Both the position numbers and the translations under genes were made by a program. A model generated the notes under the pieces. It had not been told where the DNA came from and did not search any database. It worked only from the letters and a program-made list of their open reading frames with translations. From Chrysemys picta bellii (taxonomy: Eukaryota; Chordata; Testudines; Emydidae): a stretch of 64,000 nt of DNA. The stretch is taken from assembly GCF_011386835.1 (NCBI RefSeq), contig NC_088792.1:46676882-46740881 (forward strand), in the 5' to 3' direction. How positions within the stretch are numbered: the first letter of the stretch is position 1; every line of letters starts with the position of its first letter. Positions 55,218 through 64,000 of this stretch are shown here, piece by piece.

Positions 55218-58026
55218 TTCTGGTGTTTGCATTAGAGAAGCCCCTCATGTTGCCTCCTTGCTGAATTTGCGAGCTGTAGCTTCTGCTTCTCAAGGCAACA
55301 GTCTACAAGGCCTTCTGGCATCTCTAGGTGGTTCTTCTCACATCATATTCTCTGCACTTCTGCAGTTGGCCCAGATCCCAGGAACACTGGACAAACTGCT
55401 CTTTCCCGTGTGCCAGGTCTGCCAGTTGCAATATTTACTCCTCAGTGGCTGCCTGCATCTGCTGCCTCTTTGAGTTCTCCCTTTTTCAAATGTGCTCTTT
55501 CCCCAGCTCTAGATGAGATTCTGCTGCTGGGTTCCTCTCTCCAAGTTCTATCTTTGGCCAGCTTTAAAGCAGCTGCATATTTATCCGGCTGCTCTCATAT
55601 GCTTCCTGACTCTCCCCACCCCTTTATTCTTTATCCGCATGTCCCAAGGATTCTACTTCATTGTCTTGATCACTCTGGATCACACAGTATCATCTATTTA
55701 GCTAGATGTCTATTAGTCCTTGCCCCTACTATGGTGAGTTGTTTCCAATCCTTTCCATCAAGGTGATGGGATGCTAATAATTAACTGGGTGGGGAGAAGT
55801 GTTTCAGACAGTTTTTGTTGTAACTTTCCAGTGTTTTGTTTTGAAATACATGTCAAGGACATCCAGAGTTTTGGATGGGTGCCTTTTGTGTAGTTTTTAA
55901 CATCTAATTCAAAATAAATGCACCCTTTTATGCTATGAATTCATAACCATCAAGACCTACTATAATATTATTGTCAGAGTAACACTAATATTTTATTTAA
56001 AAAAAAAAACCCCAACAACCCCCTAATACTCTACAAAGAAATGTAATCTTTGCAATCACTCAACATCTGAACTAGTGGTTTACAATGTCAGGAAACCTCT
56101 CAATGGAATTATATCTTTCTACATGCAAGAGTAAGGACATGGAACATGAGTGTGGTAATGACTGAAGAGGGAACTAAAGACTGATGGACAGGGAAGCCCA
56201 GCAGCCCCCTTCTGATGTGGGGTGGACTGTGCTTTTTTCTTATGGCATTCCCCTTGATTCTCTTCTCTGACTATTTTAGATCTGTCCTTTCCTTGACTTC
56301 ACTCCAGGAGGGTTAGTGTAACTTACACCTTCTCCTAGTCCTCTCTGGATGAAAGCTAAAATGGTAGTCTTCCTGTAAGTGCTTACTTAAAGACTTGGTA
56401 TCTTACACCCCTTAAAACATCACAGCTGAATTGCACACGCTGTTATGTATTTAAATTTTTGTAAATTAAGTGGTGAGGTGTGTGTAAGAGGATTTTTAGT
56501 TGCTTTTCTTGATACTTATGGCTCTCTTCAGACCTGAAGGGTGCAAAGTGAATGTAATTCTATAGCAACCTTCCTGCTATATATTTGCTCATCAGCCTTT
56601 ATCATTGTAGGTGAATGAAATTGTTTAAATGCTCTAAAGACATAACTCCTTTAATTGAAAAATGTATAAAGTTTCACAGATACTTCTGTCAGTATGAAGT
56701 TTTATAACACTGTTCATCTTACAGTAATGAAACTTTGGACATAAACTACCTCCCAGTGTGTTTGATCATGCTCTTGTCTTCTGTTATATTTAGGAGGAGG
56801 GATGAAGGGCAGTGGCAGCATGCTGTCTAGCTTGTTAAGTCATATTTATACTGAATTTTGCTTAGAAAATCTTTATTCCAGCTTTGGCATTGTTAATTCT
56901 GGATTCTCGGGGCTTTTAGGTATTGTCTATATCTTCTTTTTGTATCAAGAATGCCCTCTATGTTATTCATTGTCATGGTTGTCAGTGTCTTCTGTATGTT
57001 CACAGTGCATACTTGGTCCCTTGCTTGAAAGCATGTTGTCCACGGAGATATACTCCCTAAACTGCCTGAAGATATTGTGGAAAGAAGCTGCTTGGTTTAT
57101 TTAGTACATGTTTAAACACAGAACAAGGAACTTGCTCTGATTATTACCTGGTATAAATCAAAGACATGCAAGTGGCAAAGGTTACAATGTTAGGTCCATT
57201 GTTGTGGAGAGCTAATGATACTTAAAATGGCTAAGTAGTCTATAGGTCTATCCGATGATGCCTTCAGAAATTCAGCTGTACCAGAAAATATCTTCAACAG
57301 TTTGGTTTGTGAATATTTGTTTGTGCCTATTTCTAGTGGCTGAGCATGAAGGTGGAATGTATCCAGACGGATGTTGCCTGGTATCCCGAGACTTATGTAG
57401 TTTTGTTTCCCTACAAATTACTGATGCACAAGATAAATTTTACTTCTGTCATCTGATCTTATTGTGTTGAGAAATTATGATTTCTTAGAATGACGTTACA
57501 GGTTGTTCCAGTTTTTTTTAAATCATTGACTTGACAGAAGCATGAAAGGATTTCATTCCACAATTCATCAGGTCAGTGTTTAAATCTAACATAAAGAATT
57601 TAGTTTGAAATTGTTTAACTAGTAAATCCTTTAAATATTATTTTCTCTTTAGGGTAACTGCTGAAACTTCTTGCAATTTATTAAGGATGTGGTGAGTAGC
57701 ATCCTCTCTCTTTCTTAAAACTAAATTTTGTGTGTCATTTAAAAGCTGACCTTACTGACGTATGTTGTTTTGCTTTCAGGTGCAGATTGCTCATTTTGTT
57801 TCCAACTGCTTTCAGTAACTTGAACAAAAACATTTATGAAGCAGAATTATAAAAACATTTTCTTGCCAGTGTGCATCTTGAGTCAGTTTTTTAACACAAG
57901 AAATTTTATGTAACAAAAGGCATTGCTTGTGGTAAGCATTATGTTACTGCTCTCACACTTTATGCTTTTTAAAAAAAACCCTCCTAGCTAGGGTGAGAAG
58001 TTTACTGTGGGTTACCACTACATCTG

Positions 58027-58072
<46 letters not shown>

Positions 58073-59631
58073 AACTGGAGGGGAGACTTCTGATAATGCA
58101 CTGGAGTATGGTGGAGAAGGGAGTGGATGAGCATAGGTTCAACAGGACTGAGAAAAGCAAACTGCTCAGTAAATTAGGTGACTGGGGCCCAGAGGGGAAG
58201 CTGTGAGGAAGCAATGGAGGAAGAGAATGGGGTTGGAGACAGTTCTCTTGAAGGGACTTGTTCCTGCTTCCTTTCTTTTCAATGTCCAGATAGCTCCTGG
58301 GCTCCCTTTTCTTGTGCTGCGAAATTGTTTCCTTTCCCTGGTCCATCAGAACTCCTGTTCTTTGTTCATCCTCTTCTTCCTCAAATGGCTCCTGCCAGTA
58401 CTTTCTCTCTTGTTCATCCCCAATCTAAATAGGTGGGAAGGCATGTAGAATTGAGTTCTGGGTTGTGTATGTGTGTTTTTATGAATGTGTGGAGGTGGTA
58501 ATTTACTTTGAATGGGGGTGTGTGAGAACAGACTTTGCCTAGGGAAGGAGATTGCAAATGTGTGAGTATCGACTGTTCCTTTGTGGGGATAACATCTTTT
58601 TTTTTTTAATAGAAGAGGGGGGGAGAGAGGGGATACAGCATAGCTGAGGGTGGAGAGAAACAAAGGAGGGAGAGGAACAACAAAATGAAACATGCAGCAA
58701 AACTTATTTTCTTCAGAAAAAGAACAAAATGAATGTCTGATTTTAGCATTAAAATTAACTATATGTGTACATGTTTGAGACAAGACATGCAAATATGGTA
58801 ATTGCTGCCAGGATGAAGTGCCAGCTTGACTGAGCGATAAGGAGAAGTGATCCATGAGATCTTTGCCTCAACATCCATGCTACTAAAAATTGAATAAATA
58901 AAAAACCCTGGAACTTCTATGCTAAGCCATTATACATTGTTATTTATTTTATTTTTTATTATTAAAGCTTCACTGTTTCCTCCTTGATACAGAATTGTTT
59001 CCACATAATGGTCTTCAAGTCTCTCCTTCCAAAATGAAAGTCTAACTTTCTTTATTTGATACTTCAGGATGTGCTCCTTCAAGTGGCTTTCAGACATGAT
59101 TTGGTGTCCAAGAGAAATTGCAATTCTTTTGAAGTCCTGGATTGCCACACTTCTCACTGGAATCCTTCTTCCCTCTCATAGTTGAACTATTTTTTCTCTT
59201 CTTAGTGATTTGCTTTTTACTGCTGGGTTTCAGAAGTCTCAGTGTTGCTTCATTATTTGTGGCTTGGCTGTTTCTGGTGTTACTGTACCTGCTGCCTTCA
59301 GTTTTCTCTACGTTAACTTGTGACTCCTTACTTCCTTGGGTTTAGTGTTGCTGCAAGGCAGAAAGTTTCCTCTAATCTTGGAGGATGCAGCTATATACTA
59401 TCTACCATGGCAGTCTGCTAGAAGTTGTTGTTGTTAAAGGGATATAGGCTGTTTTGTAAGCCTCGTCAAAGACAGGCACTTCCAGATTTTATGCAGGTCA
59501 TTTGAATAACTGTTTATAGATGGTGCCAGTCATTTCAAATGTTAAATAACAATTTTTAATTTTTATCTTACAAGCTATAAGATAAAAACAATAGAGGTAA
59601 AATTGTATGTGAAACTTCCTTAGATGACTAA
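55218..59631 (+). other. AKAP9 intron 1; no gene or exon accepted
   Basis: Mostly AT-rich with pyrimidine-rich patches. Open frames (56802-57104, 58346-58855) lack domains. One acceptor/donor pair at 57653-57691 was examined and not accepted. (TG)n(GA)n lies at 58029-58072. Confidence 0.45.
58029..58072. repeat. (TG)n(GA)n microsatellite
   Basis: About 15 TG units followed directly by about seven GA units. Confidence 0.95.
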
Positions 59632-60037
59632 GCCCTGGCCTACACTACAAGTTTAGGTTGAATTTAGCAGCCTTAGATGGATTTAACCCTGCACCCATTC
59701 ACACGACAAAGCCATTTTTGTCAATTTAAAGGGCTCTTAAACGATTTCTGTACTCCTCCCCAGTGAGAGGATTAGTGCTGAAATCGACCCTGCTGGGTCA
59801 AATTTGGGGTAGTGTGGACGCAATTCGACGGTATTGGCCTCCAGGAGCTATCCCAGAGTGCTCCATTGTGACCGCTCTGGACAGCACTCTCAACTCAGAT
59901 GCACTGGCCAGGAAAAGCACCGCGAACTTTTGAATTTCATTTCCTGTTTGGCCAGTGTCGCGAGCCGATAAGCATCGGCGAACGTGCAGAGCTCATCAGC
60001 ACAGGTGTTGGAGTCCCAGAATTGGAAAAGAGCTCCA

Positions 60038-60521
60038 GCATGGACCGAACGGGAGGTACTGGATCTGATCGCTGTATGGGGAGATGAATCTGTGCTATCA
60101 GAACTCGTTCCAAAAGACGAATGCCAGAATATTTGAAAAAAATCTCCAAGGGCATGAAGGACAGAGGCTATAACAGGGACCCGCAGCAGTGCCATGTGAA
60201 ACTTAAGGAGCTCAGGCAAGCCTACCAGAGAAGCAAACAGCCCCTCCGGGTCAGAGCCCCAGACATGCCGTTTCTATGATGAGCTGCATGCCATTCTAGG
60301 GGGTGCCCCTACAACTACTCCATCCCTGTGCGTGGACTCTGTCAGTGGATTCTCACGCAACAGGGATGCAGATTTTGGGGACGAGGAAGATAGTGCACAG
60401 CAAGCAAGCAGAGAAACCGCTTTCTCCGACAGCCAGGAACTGTTTTTCATCCTGGATCTAGTACCCTCCCAACCCACCCAAGGTGGGCTCCCAGACCTTG
60501 AAGGCGGAGAAGGGACCTCTG
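60038..60521 (+). pseudogene. Harbinger Myb/SANT-like protein, first exon (frameshifted)
   Basis: The sequence encodes the trihelix/Myb-like domain that in Harbinger elements binds DNA and helps import the transposase. AWTEREVLDLIAVWGDESVL gives the first helix with its tryptophan, followed by KGMKDRGYNRDPQQC and VKLKELRQAYQRSK. About three single-base indels between about 60108 and 60145, and more before 60275, split it into frames, so no full protein results. The exon ends at a good donor (CTCTG/GTGAGT, 60521/60522), pairing with the acceptor at 61269. The protein start is not clear. Confidence 0.75.
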
Positions 60522-61269
60522 GTGAGTGTACCTTTTGTAAATATAATACATGGTTTAAAAGCAAGCGTGTTTAATGATTAATTTGCCTTGAAGACTTGGG
60601 ATGCAGTTGTGGCCAATACAGCTACTGGAAAAGTCTGTTAACATGTATGGAGATGGAGCAGAAATCCTCCAGGGACATCTCAGTGAAGCTCTCCTGGATG
60701 TACTCCCAGGGTCACCTGGTTAAAATAGGGGACATTCAGAGGTGGCTGTTCCTGCTGGGTTGTTTGCCTGTGGCTTAACAGAAATCATCCCCACTGTTAG
60801 CCACGTGGTGGGGGGAGGGGTGAAGCAATCATCCCAGAGAATTGGGTATGGGTGGGGGGGTTTAGTTGGGTTTGTGCTGCACGTTAACCCGAAAACTGCA
60901 GCCCCTCCTTTTAAATGGCCAACCCAATGGGTGCTTGGTATGGGAAATGAGGGCGCTGCTGTTTGAAACCAGCCCCACATGTTATGAAGGTTAAAGAATC
61001 CAAAAGACTGTGGCTTACCATGTCTGCCTGCAAGCCGAATTCTGTTGCCTGCTGGTCCTGCGTGTGTGATCTCTCACACCAAACCGACAGGCCCTCAATA
61101 TAACAGGCAAAATGTGACCTTGTAAAGAACATTACATAGCACATGTGCTTTAACAGCTTGGTTCACCATGAAAGAGTCTACCCATTGTTCTCTAAAATGT
61201 GTCTTTTTAAATACTATTCCCCCCTCCCCCCCAAATGTTTCAATGGTCCCTATATCATCTCTGTCCCAG

Positions 61270-61737
61270 AGGCTAGCGAAGATTAGAAGGCGAAAAAAAC
61301 ACACTTGTGGCGAAATGTTCTCTGAGCTCATGCAGTCCTCCCACACTGAAAGAGCTGAGCAGAATGCCTGGAGGCAGACGCTGTCAGAGTGCAGGAAAGC
61401 ACAAAATTTACGTGAGGACAGGTGGTGGGAGCAAGAGGAGAGATGGTGGGATCAAGATGATCGGTGGCATCAGCGTGATAAGAGGAGGCACGAAGCAATG
61501 CTTAGGCTACTGGAGGATCAAACTGATATTTGCCGGCGTACTGTTGAGGTGCAGGAAAGGCAGCAGGAGCACAGACCGCTGCTGCAGCCCCTCTGTAACC
61601 AACTGCCCTCCTTCTCAAGTTCCATAGCCTCCTCACCCACACGCCCAAGAACGCGCTGGGGGAGCCTCCAGCCACCCAACCATTCCACCCCAGAGGACTG
61701 CCCAAGCAACAGAAAGCTGGCATTCAAGAAGTTTTGA
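61270..61737 (+). pseudogene. Harbinger Myb/SANT-like protein, second exon
   Basis: An uninterrupted frame follows the acceptor CTCTGTCCCAG at 61269 and ends with TGA at 61737. It encodes RLAKIRRRKKHTCGEMFSEL, a charged segment with tryptophans at regular spacing (EDRWWEQEERWWDQDDRWHQ) that should form a helix or coiled coil, a QERQQEHRPLLQPL segment and a proline/serine-rich tail ending NRKLAFKKF. This is the C-terminal half of the Harbinger accessory protein, probably for partner contacts. The exon itself is intact, but the first exon is frameshifted. An AATAAA lies 120 bp downstream. Confidence 0.78.
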
Positions 61738-61856
61738 AGTGCAGTGTGGCCTTGTCTTTCCCTCCTCCTCTCCTCCGCCACCCACACGGTGCTTTCCTCC
61801 TCCCCCACCCCTCCTGGGCTACCTTGGCAGTTATCGCCCCATTTGTGTGACAAATG

Positions 61857-61862
61857 AATAAA
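61857..61862 (+). terminator. Poly(A) signal of the Myb-like gene
   Basis: AATAAA 120 bp after the stop of the plus-strand gene. It faces the minus-strand signal at 61891. Confidence 0.65.
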
Positions 61863-61890
61863 GAATGCATGAATTTGAAACAATAATGAC

Positions 61891-61896
61891 TTTATT
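61891..61896 (-). terminator. Poly(A) signal of the Harbinger transposase gene
   Basis: Minus-strand AATAAA (TTTATT as given), about 110 bp past the transposase stop. Only 28 bp separate the two convergent signals. Confidence 0.65.
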
Positions 61897-62003
61897 GTCT
61901 CTGCAAGCGGAGATCAAAGGCGGGAGGGGAGGGCGGCTGGCTTACAGGGAAGTAGAGTGAACCAAGCGGCTGGGTTTTCATCAAGGAGAAACAAACAGAA
62001 CTT

Positions 62004-63158
62004 TCACACCGTAGCCTGGCCAGTGATAAAACTGGTTTTCAAAGCTTCTCTGATGCGCAGCGTGCTCTGCTGTGCTCTTCTAACCACCCTGGTGTGTGGC
62101 TGCGGATAATCAGCAGCCAGGCAATCTGCCTCAACCTCCCACCCCACCATAAACGCCTCCCCCTTACTCTCACAGATATTGTGGAGCACACAGCAAACAG
62201 TAATAATGATGGGAATATTGGTTTCGCTGAGGTCTAACCAAGTCAGTAAACTGCGCCAGCGCACTTTTAAATGTCCAAATGCACATTTTACCACCATTCT
62301 GCACTTGCTCAGCCTATAGTTGAACAGCTCCTGACTACTGTCCAGGATGCCTGTGTACAGCTTCATGAGCCATGGCATTAAGGTGTAGGCTGCATCCCCA
62401 AGGATAACTATAGGCATTTCAACATCCCCCAACGGTTATTTTCTGGTCTGGAAAGTAAGTCCCTTGCTGCAGCTGTTCAGACAGACCAGAGTTCCTAAAG
62501 ATGCGAGCATCAGGTACCTTTCTCGGCCATCCCCCATAGATGTTGGTGAAATATCCCTTGTGATCTACCAGTGCTTGCAGCACATTGAAAAGTACCCCTT
62601 GCTGTTTATGTACTGGCTACCTTGGTGCTCCGGTCCCAAGATAGGGATATGCATTCCGTCTATCGCCCCATCACAGTTAGGGAATCCCATTCCTGAAAAG
62701 CCATCCACTATAGCCTGCACGTTTCCCAGAGTCACTACCCTTGATAGCAGCAGCTCAGTGATCGCATTGGCTACTTGGATCACAGCAGCCCCCACAGTAG
62801 ATTTGCCCACTCCAAATTGATTCCCGACTGACCAGTAGCTGTCTGGTGTTGCAAGCTTCCAGAGGGCTATTGCCACTTGCTTGTGAACCATGAGGGCTGC
62901 TCTCATCTTGGTATTCTTGCGCTTCAGGGTGGGGGAAAGCAAGACACAAAGTTTCATGAAAGTGCCCTTATGCATGTGAAAGTTTCGCAGCCATGGGGAA
63001 TCATCCCAGACCTGCAACACTATGCGGTCCCACCAGTCTGTGCTTGTTTCCCGGGCCCAGAATTGGCGTTCCACGGCATGAACTTGCCCCATTAGCACCA
63101 TGATGTCCAAATTGCCGGGGCCCGTGCTGTGAGAGAACTGTGTCCATGTCCTCATCAC
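62004..63158 (-). pseudogene. PIF/Harbinger DDE transposase (HARBI1-like), inactivated
   Basis: The N-terminal part (62565-63158) carries QFWARETSTDWWDRIVLQVW, a helix-turn-helix-like stretch around KLATPDSYWSVGNQFGVGKS, and the first catalytic Asp in DGAIDGMHIPIL. The C-terminal part (62004-62432) carries the second Asp in VILGDAAY and the NYRLSKCRMVV segment. Three defects are seen. One base is lost at about 62580. One G is gained at about 62430, which restores frame after about 150 bp. The codon for the third catalytic residue is AAA (Lys) at 62286-62288, where the family has Glu (the fragment at 63365 keeps GAA). Harbinger transposases cut and paste with a D-D-E triad, so this copy should be dead. 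Length without the shifts is about 380 residues, usual for the family. Confidence 0.86.
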
Positions 63159-63364
63159 TCATCACCGCACTGCCGTCACCTCCTCCCCTACTTTTGAAGT
63201 TTCTGGTGCTGCGTATGCTGCAGGATAATGCGCGTGGTGTTTACAGTGCTCGTAACTGCCACGGTGATCTGAGCAGGCTCCATGCTTGCTGTGGTATGTC
63301 GTCTGCGGGGAAAAAAGGCGCGAAACCATTGTCTGCCATTGCTCTCACGGAGGAAGGGGCGACT

Positions 63365-63660
63365 CACAACATGGCTTACAGGGAATTAAAACAAAGGGGG
63401 TGGGTTTGCATCCAGGAGAAACACACACAACTGTCACACCGAAGCCTGGCCAGTCATGAAACTGGTTTTCAAAGCCTCTGTGATGGGCAGCGCGCCTTGT
63501 TGTGCTCTTCTAATCTAATCGCAAACAGCGTAGTTAGTAAACAGCGCCAGTGAGCTTTTAAATGTCCAAAGGCACATTCTACCACCATTCTGCACTTGTT
63601 CAGCCTATAGTTGAACTGCTCCTTACTACTGTCCAGGCTTCATGTGCCATGGGAGCAAGG
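63365..63660 (-). pseudogene. Second Harbinger transposase 3' fragment
   Basis: Direct repeat, with internal deletions, of about 61938-62370, the transposase C-terminus and 3' flank. GTAGCCTGGCCAGTGATAAA corresponds to GAAGCCTGGCCAGTCATGAA, and the NYRLNKCRMVVECAFGH segment is present. The catalytic Glu codon (GAA, 63577-63579) is intact here. About 140 bp between the two parts are deleted (jump at about 63520). The junction with the preceding Harbinger sequence lies at GGCTTACAGGGA (about 63374), a phrase also found at the end of the first copy (about 61939). Confidence 0.82.
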
Positions 63661-64000
63661 GGTAGGCTGGGGTAGGTGCGACCCTGCGGTGCTGCTGGCT
63701 GGGAGAGCAGCCTGAGGCAGAAGCCTCCAGCTGGAATGATATTCCAGGCAGGACTGAATCTCCATTAGACTAAACTTAAAGAAGAGAATGACCTGGAGTC
63801 ATACCCATTTTTGTCTAGGCACCCCTGACCGACCTAACCAAGGTCGGCCAGGAGCACCCATGTCTGCCCAGGTGCCCCTGACCGACCTCACCGAGGTCAG
63901 TCAGGAGCACCCACGAGATGACGATGGTTAACAGTCGTATTGTACTGTCTGCTACCAGCAAGACAAGGAGATGCTGCTGTGTAGCACTGCAGTACTGCGT
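63661..64000. other. Harbinger-associated tail sequence
   Basis: Non-coding sequence that I associate with the same Harbinger family. It includes a two-unit tandem repeat at 63812-63914. No terminal inverted repeat was reached. Confidence 0.45.
63812..63914. repeat. Two ~51-bp tandem units
   Basis: CCCCTGACCGACCT followed by AAGGTCGGCCAGGAGCACCC at 63830-63860 is repeated with a few changes at 63874-63913. Each unit contains a short inverted repeat (GACCGACCT/AGGTCGG). Confidence 0.8.

Larger units (their letters stand above)
59632..64000. mobile_element. PIF/Harbinger DNA transposon, autonomous type but inactive; extends past the window
   Basis: The left end GCCCTGGCCTACACTACAAG follows TAA, the 3-bp target site favoured by Harbinger elements. 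Two convergent genes follow, as in complete Harbingers: a Myb/SANT-like DNA-binding protein (plus) and a DDE transposase (minus), sharing a 3' region at about 61857-61896. A rearranged second part begins at about 63365. The right terminus was not found before 64000. The element lies in AKAP9 intron 1. Confidence 0.82.

Noticed and set aside
57653..57691. Exon-like segment between a good acceptor (TTTTCTCTTTAG) and a good donor (GTGAGTAG) in AKAP9 intron 1
   Set aside because: In the phase-0 frame from AKAP9 exon 1 it hits a stop at the fourth codon and bears no resemblance to AKAP9 exon 2; probably a chance pseudo-exon.

Overview
The window looks like nuclear DNA from a turtle (Testudines). 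The evidence is the repeat content: many 3' fragments of CR1 LINEs on both strands, tRNA-derived SINEs with a CR1-type tail, Penelope-like elements carrying a GIY-YIG endonuclease, a two-gene PIF/Harbinger transposon, a Ty3/gypsy element with a SCAN-like gag, and many short TIR elements. I recognise this combination from turtle genomes; a crocodilian is a less likely alternative. Nothing in the window is prokaryotic or organellar.

Two host genes are supported. MTERF1 (mitochondrial transcription termination factor 1) lies on the minus strand. Its complete coding exon is 35188-36417, and there are two likely 5' untranslated exons at 38916-39018 and about 41702-41790. AKAP9 (large A-kinase anchoring protein) starts on the plus strand. 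Only its first coding exon (51510-51557, 16 codons) is present, inside a CpG-rich promoter at about 51230-51735, and the rest of the window is its first intron. The two genes are divergent, the order I know from human 7q21, here about 10 kb apart. A degraded copy of part of the MTERF1 coding exon lies 1.5 kb downstream of the gene (33464-33647).

Layout. 1-3100: a hAT-like element with a perfect 8-bp target duplication, a second hAT-like element, and a 160-bp sequence present twice. 5900-10130: a SINE and an antisense CR1 split by a Penelope-like insertion and a Harbinger-type MITE. 10.9-14.6 kb: CR1 pieces, a 91-bp near-perfect palindrome and another Penelope fragment. 16.3-20.6 kb: a Penelope end with a 12-bp target duplication, a 39-bp perfect repeat pair, a well-preserved CR1 3' end and MIR-like SINEs. 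20.6-29.3 kb: mostly unassigned, probably intergenic. 29.3-33.4 kb: a decayed gypsy element. 34.5-41.9 kb: MTERF1 with insertions in its introns. 41-49 kb: MITEs, a probable solo LTR and nested TIR elements. 51-59.6 kb: AKAP9 promoter, exon 1 and intron 1. 59632 to the end: an autonomous-type Harbinger element with a Myb/SANT-like gene (plus) and a DDE transposase gene (minus), both broken, followed by a second transposase fragment.

No CRISPR array, operon or confident tRNA/rRNA gene was seen. Most long open frames are transposon remnants or GC-rich repeats. I found no convincing new multi-gene system. The most unusual items are the palindrome at 12563, the MTERF1 fragment, the paired inverted Penelope insertion at 52369, and the Harbinger copy whose catalytic glutamate codon has become lysine next to a fragment that keeps it.
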